A DNA stretch of 64,000 nucleotides from Ceratopteris richardii. Lineage: Eukaryota; Streptophyta; Polypodiopsida; Polypodiales; Pteridaceae. Position numbers and translations under genes: made by a program. The notes beneath the pieces are model-generated. The model was given only the letters and a program-made list of their open reading frames with translations, ran no database searches and was not told the origin of the DNA. The stretch spans positions 114,277,295-114,341,294 of the forward strand of contig CM035444.1 in the NCBI GenBank assembly GCA_020310875.1, in the 5' to 3' direction. This document shows positions 55,655 through 64,000 of the stretch, in pieces. Each line of letters begins with the position of its first letter. Positions within the stretch are counted from its first letter, which is position 1.

Positions 55655-56510
55655 CTGTGATGAAAATCACGATTTTGTGAAAAATTCAAATTTTTGTGAA
55701 AATCATGATTTTCTATTTCCCGCCTAAAAGTTTGTTGAAAGAAACACGATTCTGTGGTCATTCTGAGAATCGCGATTCTGTGGTCATTCTGAGAATCGCG
55801 ATTCTGTGGTCATTCTGAGAATCGCGATTCTGTGGTTGTGCTCAAAATCGCGATTCTCACAAATCACGATTTTCAGCCCAAAAACACGATTCTCTGCTCA
55901 GAATCGTGATTCTCAACAACACGATTCTCTGCTCAAAATCGCGATTCTCACAAATCACGATTCAAAAACACGATTCTGTGAAAACACGATTCTCTGTTGG
56001 CAATCGCGATTTTCAAAAAACAGGATTCTCTGCTCAAAATCGCGATTCTTAAAAACACGATTCTCTGCTCAAAATCGCAATTCTCATAAATCACGATTTT
56101 CAGCCAAAAAACACTATTCTGTGAAAACACAATTCTGTGAAAAGACGATTCTTTGCTCAAAATTGCGATTCTCAGAAATCACGATTTTCAGCAAAAACAC
56201 GATTCTGTGAAAACATGATTCTCTGTTGGCAATCGCGATTTTCAAAAACACGATCCTCTACTCAAAATCGCAATCCTCAAAAACACGATTCTCTGCTCAA
56301 AATCGCGATTTTGTGAAAACACGATTCTCAAGGTACAAAATCGCGATTCTCTGATTTCACATAATCGCGATTCTCTGATTTCATAGCATCGTGATTCTCT
56401 TGAGATTCACAAAATCGCGATCCTCTGGAGATTTACAGCATCGCGATTCTCTTGAAGTTCACAAAATCGCGATTCTCTTGATTTCACAAAATCGCGATTT
56501 TTTCCAAAAG
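55655..56510 (+). repeat. E4 leader with AATCGCGATTCT short-repeat array
   Basis: Dozens of units such as CACGATTCTGTG, AAAATCGCGATTCTC and TTTCACAAAATCGCGATT follow one another between primer site and gag. The core AATCGCGATT is itself a palindrome. A 26-bp unit (ATTCTGTGGTCATTCTGAGA plus ATCGCG) is repeated exactly three times at 55749-55826. The long frames crossing the array on both strands are repeat by-products. Bases 55319-55654 and 56511-56769 carry no other feature. Confidence 0.88.
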
Positions 56511-56769
56511 GTCCTGTTTCCCTGTTTTGACCCCTAGGAGCCTGATTTGACATAACTTTTTCATCCAAAGTCCATTTTTTGAGCTCTATAGCTCGTTAAA
56601 AATCTTGTTTCGAATCCTACACGGCCTCAACTATTTTTTATAAGAATAATGCATTGATTTTCAGATAGGATAATTTGAAGTTGACCCTCAGGTGGGGCCA
56701 AGAAACCAAGGGGACTCCAAAGGATTTTGAACCATACTAAGGGGAAATTTTTAGTTTTAACCAAAGCTT

Positions 56770-59700
56770 ATGAACCTGAGATCTGGTAGACACCCTAGGC
56801 AAGGATAGACAAAGCATTAGATCTATTGAGGCTAGTGTCAACCATACAGCTAAGTCTTGGGCACAACAACTTAGTGGTTGTCCTTACATACTAAGCTCTG
56901 ACACAAGTGACTATGAAATGTCTTTTAACATGGGGAAACCTGTAGGTGGCTCAGGAACTACCCATCTACAAACACCAGAAGGTCCCTATAAGACACAATT
57001 GGAATATATTCAGACCAAGCGATTAGGTGCTCGCATCTATGAGGATGGCTTGAGGCGATCAGTGGTCCAACTCAAAAATCCAGATCAACCCTTTGGACTT
57101 GAACACCCGGTGGTCAAGTTCGAAGAGGGTTCATACATTGATAAGGAAGGAACCATGTATGTGGTCACCAACCTACCAGATAGGACTGATGAGTTTGGAA
57201 ATGTCATTCCTGAGAATGAGATAGGAGACCTAGAACAAGGAAATGTAGGACAAGGATCCCAGACTCCTAGAGGTAATTCAGTTTTGACTAGAGTGATCAC
57301 TCCAGATTAGATTCCTCAAGATAACAAAAGCATAGAATTATTCTTGAATAGAGAAACAGAGGAAGCCTTTTGGAGATTCAAGCCAGATCAACCTAGCCAA
57401 TTGGGCATAATCATCATCTACGAGTTCAAAGATCCAGAGATACCAGGCAAAGTTGTCTACCTGGACAACACATCAGAGAAGATGTTCTTGGTAACAGAAC
57501 ATGATAGACACGCATATACTTGGAAGAGTGAATTGATTTTCCCTCCACCAAGATCCAATGTTTCCCATGGCCTCCAAGGAGTAGGTTCATCTCAAGCTCA
57601 TGAAGCCCAGAGAGAAAGAACTAGAGAGCGACCTGAGGTAAGTTTTGCACACCGTGTGGGCAGAAATAGAGAAGGATTTGAAAATGAAAGACCTGAAAGA
57701 GAGATACATCAAGCACATAGGCAACAAAGAGATGAACATGATTTTCCATTGCCTAGACCCCGAGAGCACACAAGAACCCTTAGACCCACTCAAGTGATCA
57801 AGGCAATGAAGAATTATTTTGACGGGTCAGGAGATCCTTATGATCATGTGGCTGAGTTCAAACAAGTATTAAGAGCTGAACAGGTTGAGGATTTGTTCAC
57901 CCAGTACGAGGCATTTGGTTTGACTCTTAAGGGCACTGCCTTAGCTTGGTTTCAACCACTGAGTAGCCGCAACTATCGCGATATAGGTCAGCTACTAGAA
58001 GAATTCATTGTAGAATTTTCCAAGAGTGGTATGAGGCATAACACATCATCCTTGATCCATAGTTTCAAGCAGACACCCTAAGAAACAGTGCGATTAGCAG
58101 GTAGAATGTTCAGACAGTACCTAGAAAGATGCCCTGCTCCCGAGTTACCCACACCAGCCAAACAAGTGGCTTTGTTCTTAGATGGCTTATTGAGCACAAA
58201 GTTGAGATCATATGTGTACTTGAAAGAGCCCAGATCCATAGAAGAGTGTGTGCGGACGTGCATTGACATAGAAGATAACTTGGGTGAGGAGTTAGGATTG
58301 TCCAAACTCTATAAGGATCTGATAGTTCTACTAGTCATACTTCAAAAATCTCCACGGAAATAGATGAGATAGCTGAGCAAGTTGCCAAGAAGCTGGGAGT
58401 CCAAAATAGACAAACACAAAGAGTCATCCCATTGAACTGGTGTTACACTTGCCGAGGCGACCTCATGGCTAACATATGCCCAATGCAAAACCAAAACATT
58501 AGAGAAAGGATTGCTCCATATTGCACTATTGAGAGAAAATACATGAACCACACAGCTCAAGATTGTCCTTACAATAGGCAAGCTGTTAGACAAACTTATC
58601 AGCAACCTTACCAACAAGGTAGGTATCAGAACCAATACCAACAGCCATATTATTGACCACAACAGCAATATCAGGCACAATATAGGCCACAGCCAGTCTT
58701 GGGAAACCAACCACCAGCTCCTGCCAATGTGATTCTAGTCAAGTATGCTGTGGGAGAGGAAAATCCAAATAGAGCATTGGTGCCACTAACCCCATTGATA
58801 CTAGATAATGACTCTCATGCTCATAGTTCAGACTACTCCCATGAAGGTAGTCCACATGCTTATTACACTGAGTCGCCTGAGCATAGTGAGATTTACTCGT
58901 ACCAATATGAGGCACCACCTATGGAGCAAAATTGGGAGCCAGAATACTCCAATGTCATGTACACAAATCCTAACCCTAGGCCCCAATTGAGACAAATGAG
59001 ACCACAAGCCCCTAGAGGATCTTGTTTCAGGTGTCAAGGTGACCATTTCATTCGTGATTGTCCTCTCCCACCATCTCCAAGTCAAGGTCAGGTTATCACA
59101 ATACGAGCTTTTTGTCCTGAATGTGGAAAAGACCATCTTCCCAGAGATTGTCCAAGAAACCCCTCCAGTGCACCCAAGATTACACCCATTAATGTGGTAG
59201 GCTTAGTGACGGATTCAAGTGCAAGTAGCAGTAATGTGGCACCTGTACAGGTAGTTACTAGGGCACAAGCATTAAAACAAGATAAACCAACAGAACAATC
59301 GGAGTCAAGTGAATCAGGAGAGCCTAGTAAGCAAAAAACAAGAACATGGAAAGATACCAGAGAAAAGGCCAATCGCAAGTGGAATAAAAAGTTATCGGAA
59401 CTAGAAGAAAGCTTAAAAGAAGCGAAAACAAAAATAGAAGACATTGCATCTCAAAGCCCCTCGCATGCCGAAACTCCATCCACTCCACCTTATCCCACCC
59501 CACCACCCATTGTAAATAGACCGCAACCAGGGTCTGTTCTCGCAGATCCAACCCCTCAAGGTTTGGACATGATGTTCAAGGCCTACCAGGCTCGACTTCA
59601 AGAAGGGCCTACAGCTGCAAACCTAGACAATAGTTACCCTAGAGTGGACTTAGAGATTGAACGGATGAAAATGTGCATGAAAATGGTAGAACAAGCCCAA

Positions 59701-62700
59701 GCTATACTCGAGACTAGTCAAAAGTTCAATCAGACAAACTCTGTCAAACCGGATTTGCATTTCCAGGGCTTACTAGAAAGATTAGAGCAGTTGGTAAACA
59801 AACCACAAGTTTCTTTACCTACACAGGCTCAACCAGTTATTGAAAGAGGAAGCTCACCACCAATGGGAGCTTATGTTCCTAATTCCACGGATGCTGGAAT
59901 ACCTCCTTCAATTCAACAGTACTCTCAAGAGTTCTTGCGGGAAATACAAGAAGAGAAATGGACCAAGGAGAAGGGTAATTCCCCTCCTATTCGTGAGATT
60001 GATGATCTTCATGATCAATTTCCCCGAGACATTCCATCTATTTACGGAGATGAAGTAGAACAACAAGAAGAGGAAAGATTAGATTTTGAATCTAATACCT
60101 TAGAAGAACTGCCTCAATTTCTAGGCCCATGGGAATCTGAATCTCTCCATATTAGAGCTCCCACAATACTAGTAAGAAATGAAGACTCAATGGTTCCAAG
60201 GAACACTAATGTCGTGAAGAGCACTAAGGTTCAGTGTCATCTCACTGTAGAAGAGCTGCTCAAAGCAAAACCTGAGCTATGGAATCATGTGAAGGATCAA
60301 GTTCCAGAACTTGATTCCAAAATGCCAAAAGCAGGCTCTAAACAAAAAGTACTAGAGATACCTCTAGACAAAATAGGGGACATGTGTGAGGGTGAAGAAG
60401 GTAATACTTATCTTCCAATCACCTACCAAGGTTACACAACCAAAGCAATCATAGATTCAGGTGCGGGTGTTGCTATTGTGACCACCTCTTTGTGGAAGCA
60501 ATGGGGCAAACCCACATTAAGACCAACTAGAATGAATTTTCAAATGGCTGACGACCATTTTGAAAGACCTCTAGGATTGCTCGAAGGGATAACTCTAACC
60601 ACTTGTGGTGTAGAGTTTGAGCACACATTTGCTATATGTGACTTTGAGAAAAATAATGTCTATGAGATGATCCTAGGAAGACCCTTCCTACGACAATTGC
60701 AAATAGTACAGGATTGGGGAACCAACTCCTTGTACTTACAGCACTTAGGGGTCACCACCAAGGTCAGCTTGAAGGATTACTCCTTCAGAGATGTACCACC
60801 CCTACAGTGGAATTCTATCCACAAAGCGAAAGAAGATTCTATCTCTGTGCATTCTGAAAGTTCACCTGATCCATCATGGTTGCATGAAGATACTCATTTG
60901 TGGATGTGCAAGGTCGCAGAGGAAGAGGAAAAATGTTTAAAGGCAAGAGAAGAAGGAACTTCGTCTGGAGATAGACCTAGCTTCCTTGATGGATTTTCAG
61001 GTTACAATCAAGTAGCCATTGCCCCAGAAGATCAACACAAAACAGCTTTCGCCATAGAGTGGGGAATCTTTGCATTTCGTGTGATGCCATTTGGGCTCAC
61101 CAATGCACCTCCAACATTTCAAAGGCTCATGTGTCATGTCTTCAAAGAGTTCTTGCGAAAGAGCTTAGAAGTGTATGTGGATGATTTATGTGCTCATTGC
61201 CAAGAAAGAAGATTTCACATCCCTAAGCTCAGACAAATCTTCAACAAGTGTAGAGAATATCGAGTGTGTCTGAACCCAGAAAAGTGTGTGATCATGGTGC
61301 GTCAAGGTAAAATCTTAGGTCATATTGTTTCTAAGAATGGAATCTCAACAGAAGAAGATAAGGTACGAGCCATAGCGGAGCTACCAAGGCCAGGGAATGT
61401 TAAAGAGGTACAAGCCTTTATGGGCCATTGTGGATATTACGGAAGGTTTATCTACATGTACGCGAGCATAGCTAGACCCCTTTATGCCTTGTTCTCTAAT
61501 TTTGAGTGGAACGATGAATGTGAGAATTCTTTCAATGAATTGAAGAAACGTTTGTGCACAGCACCAATACTGACCACTCCTGATTGGAATAAACAATTCC
61601 ACGTCCATGTGGATGCATCCAATCACGCCATAGGATGTGTGCTAGCACAACCCACAGGAGAAGGAAACTTAGATTTGCCCATAGCATATGCTAGTAGACA
61701 GCTCACCGCAGCTGAACAAAACTATACCACAACTGAGCGAGAGGGCTTAGGCATGGTATATGCTGTGAAGAAGTTTAGACACTATTTATTGGCCAACAAG
61801 TTCAAGTTTGTCACTGATCATCAAGCTTTGTTATATTTGGTCAATAAACCTTGCAATAATGGGCGCTTAGTAAGATGGTTCCTCTTACTAATGGAATATG
61901 ACTTTGAAGTTGTTGTCAGGAAAGGTAGAACCCACCTTAGGGCAGATCACCTTTCCCGCATCACTTCAGGAGAGTCACCGCAAGGACTGTCTGATGAATT
62001 ACCTGATGCTTATCTGTTCAATTTAGAAGTTGTTCCTAAATGGGCAAATAAGTTGGTACCAGTCTTCACCCTCGGTCCTGCAAATAAGAATGTTAAAACA
62101 TCACCAGAAGAAATTGTAAAATCACAAAAATATCACATATTGGCAGGAAGCATGTACAAACAAGATACTGAGGGTGTACTAGCTTGTTGTGTTGAGGATG
62201 ACGAACATATTAGTTGGTTGTAGCAAGCTCATGAAGGATTGCTAGGAAATCACTATTCTAAACAACGAACATTGCAGAATCTGAAGCGTTTAGGAGTGTA
62301 TTGGCCTAGCATGGATAAAGAAATACATGAGTGGATTAAGAATTGTCCAATATGCAAAGAGAGACCACCAGTGGAGCATGCCACCCTTTATCAAGTGTCA
62401 TTAATTCCTGATTGGAGTGCTCCATTAGTAGAGTTTATGAGATCGGGAAGATTACCCAAAGAGGCTAGTCTAGCAAGAAGACGAAGCATGGCCCAAGAGG
62501 CTCAAGGCTATGCCTTAGTAGGAGATAACTTATACCGAAGAGGCAAAGATGGTTACTTAAGACTGTGCATTCATGAATCAGACTATTTAAAAGTCTTAGA
62601 AACTGCACACAGCGGTGTCGTAGGTGGACACTTCGATCCTGATCGAGTAATCAAGACCATTCTATTCTCAGGACTTTGGTGGCCCACTCTTCATATGGAT

Positions 62701-64000
62701 GCTCATACCTATGTGAAGAAATGTGAAACATGCCAATGGGCACAATATCCAGTTAGAAAAGATGAGATGCCTTTGAGACCAATGATGGGAGGGCATGCAT
62801 TTTTGAAGTGGGGCATAGACTTCATAGGTCCTATTAACCCCCCAGCTAGAAACTCCCATGCAAAGTATATTATTGTAGCCACAGATTACCTTACAAAGTG
62901 GGTGGAAGTAAAAGCCACAACAAAGAATGATGCTCAAACAACAACTAAGTTCTTATTTGAGAATGTGTTCATGAGATATGGACTACCAATAGAGTTAGTG
63001 AGCGATAGAGGCACACACTTCTTGAATGAAGTCATTGAAAATCTTCTCCAAGAATTCTTGGTGATACATAAGAAGTCTGCCCCCTATCACCCACAAGCTA
63101 ACGGACAAGCTGAGAGCACTAATAAGATCCTCTGTAACGTATTGAAAAAATTGGTAAATAATAAATGCTCTGATTGGGACAAACAACTTCATCATGTTGT
63201 ATGGGCTTATCCACTTGCCTACAAAACGGTACTCAATGCCACCCCATTTCAGATGGTCTTTGGACAAAATGTTGTGCTACCATTGGATTTCCTAATCCTA
63301 GCTTTAAAGGTAGCACAAGAGCATGAGTGGAATGAACATGAATTGTCCTCTAGGATCTTTGATCTAGAACGCTTAGGTGAGACGAGGCTACGAGCGGCAG
63401 CAGGCATCTACGCTACAAAGGAAAGGCAAAAGGCATACTTCGATGCACACATTAAGGATAAGGGATTGAAAGAGGGAGATCTAGTGTTGGTTTATACACT
63501 AAAACAACATGCCCGTAAGTTGGAAAAAGAGGATACGGACCCATGATCATTAATAGAATTTCTACTAGTGGTGCAGTTCAGTTGGCCACTCTAGAAGGAG
63601 ATATCTTGCCAAACTATATTAGTGGATGTAGAGTCAAGCTATATCAAGAACCTCTTACTGAGGATATGCTAATGAGACTCAACACTGCTAAGAAGCGAAA
63701 AGAAGAAGAGTTAGGAGTGAGAGAAGAAGCATAGGCAGAGGTCAGAGAGCGTATTAGGCGAAATAAGCTAAGGCCACTAGGCCTAGATGTCAACTCAAAA
63801 GCCCCAAAATATCACATGGATATGTGCCAAAAATCAGGCATAGCGACTTCTCAAGTCATTGACCGAAGACCCTTTGTGACCATAGAGATAGGACAAGGGA
63901 AGGGTGCAAGGACTGTGAAAGCATTGATTGACTCAGGTGCAACAAGTAGTGCAGTTAGACTTTCCTACTGCCAAGACTTGCAGTTGAACATCAATCCCAT
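56770..64000 (+). mobile_element. E4 gag-pol remnant
   Basis: The start MNLRSGR is shared with E1. Parts: gag core about 57810-58080 (MKNYFDGSGDPYDHVAEFK), knuckles at about 58440, 59024 and 59112 (CFRCQGDHFIRDC, CPECGKDHLPRDC), PR1 60410-60770 (IIDSGAGVAIV, MILGRPFL), RT from about 60970 (FLDGFSGYNQ, YVDD near 61155), RNase H 61590-61960, INT N-terminal copy 1 62138-62370 (H-X6-H, CPIC), copy 2 62515-62750 (H-X6-H, CETC), INT core 62800-63130 (GIDFIGP, SDRGTHF, NGQAEST), INT C-terminus to about 63680, then PR2 with LIDSGATSSAV at about 63924, cut by the window end. The architecture is the same as E1. Broken. Confidence 0.85.

Larger units (their letters stand above)
54685..64000 (+). mobile_element. 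E4: gypsy element of the same lineage, cut by the window end
   Basis: 5' LTR 54685-55292 (608 bp, TGTTGGAACT...GAGCTACA). Primer site 55301-55318, 15 of 18 bases matching the tRNA-Asp type. Leader 55319-56769 with a repeat array. Gag-pol from ATG 56770 to the window end. About eight breaks are seen, fewer than in E2 or E3, and several domains read cleanly over long stretches, so its age is probably intermediate. The 3' LTR and aORF are beyond the window, so LTR divergence cannot be judged. Confidence 0.88.

Noticed and set aside
55806-56210. Open frames across the E4 leader array as genes
   Set aside because: They exist on both strands because the repeat unit lacks stops; the residues simply repeat.

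Overview
The window is plant nuclear DNA made almost entirely of LTR retrotransposons stacked inside one another. I found no host protein gene, no intact tRNA or rRNA gene and no CRISPR array. A plant source is indicated by Ty3/gypsy elements primed by tRNA-Asp (primer site TGGCGCCGTTGCCGGGGA, the Athila/Tat habit), Ty1/copia elements primed by initiator tRNA-Met (TGGTATCAGAGC), and a plant-type 5S rRNA fragment. Nesting this deep suggests a large, repeat-rich vascular plant genome. The species cannot be told from the sequence.

The main actor is one lineage of very large gypsy elements, present in at least six copies or pieces. I call them E1 to E6, with E3b for a separate piece. E1 (3194-19877, minus strand) is the reference copy: 16.7 kb, 894-bp LTRs differing at only two positions, a perfect CAGAG target duplication, primer site, polypurine tract, a gag-pol region and a long extra frame (aORF) after pol. 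It is very young. E2 (28137-47269, plus) is an old relative with the same LTR type. E3 (48781-53360, minus) is an old broken body. E3b (53368-54684, minus) is an LTR with an aORF tail. E4 (54685 to the window end, plus) has E3b-type LTRs and a broken but readable body. E5 (1612-3188 and about 21800-22657, minus) and E6 (501-880, minus) are aORF remnants only.

The copia elements are C1 (3' end at 1000-1611, 5' end at 22658-23151), C2 (23463-48703, split by E2), C3 (20396-21775), C4 (32819-37981, inside E2) and C5 (1-500). A 932-bp inverted-repeat DNA transposon sits in the E2 aORF. The nesting order is C2, then E2 into C2, then C4 and the small DNA transposon into E2. Separately, C1 and probably E1 went into E5 or its flank.

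Four features of the gypsy lineage stand out. There are two retropepsin domains, one before reverse transcriptase and one after integrase. The integrase zinc-binding N-terminal domain is present twice in tandem. A leader of 0.7-0.9 kb between primer site and gag is built of short, degenerate ATCG/CGAT-centred repeats, with a different unit in each subfamily. The 1-kb-residue coiled-coil aORF is preceded by a conserved candidate splice acceptor. All copies whose U3 is present also carry a GAGGA-N-TCCTC palindrome there. Because these traits recur in copies of very different age, they look ancestral to the lineage rather than accidents of one copy.
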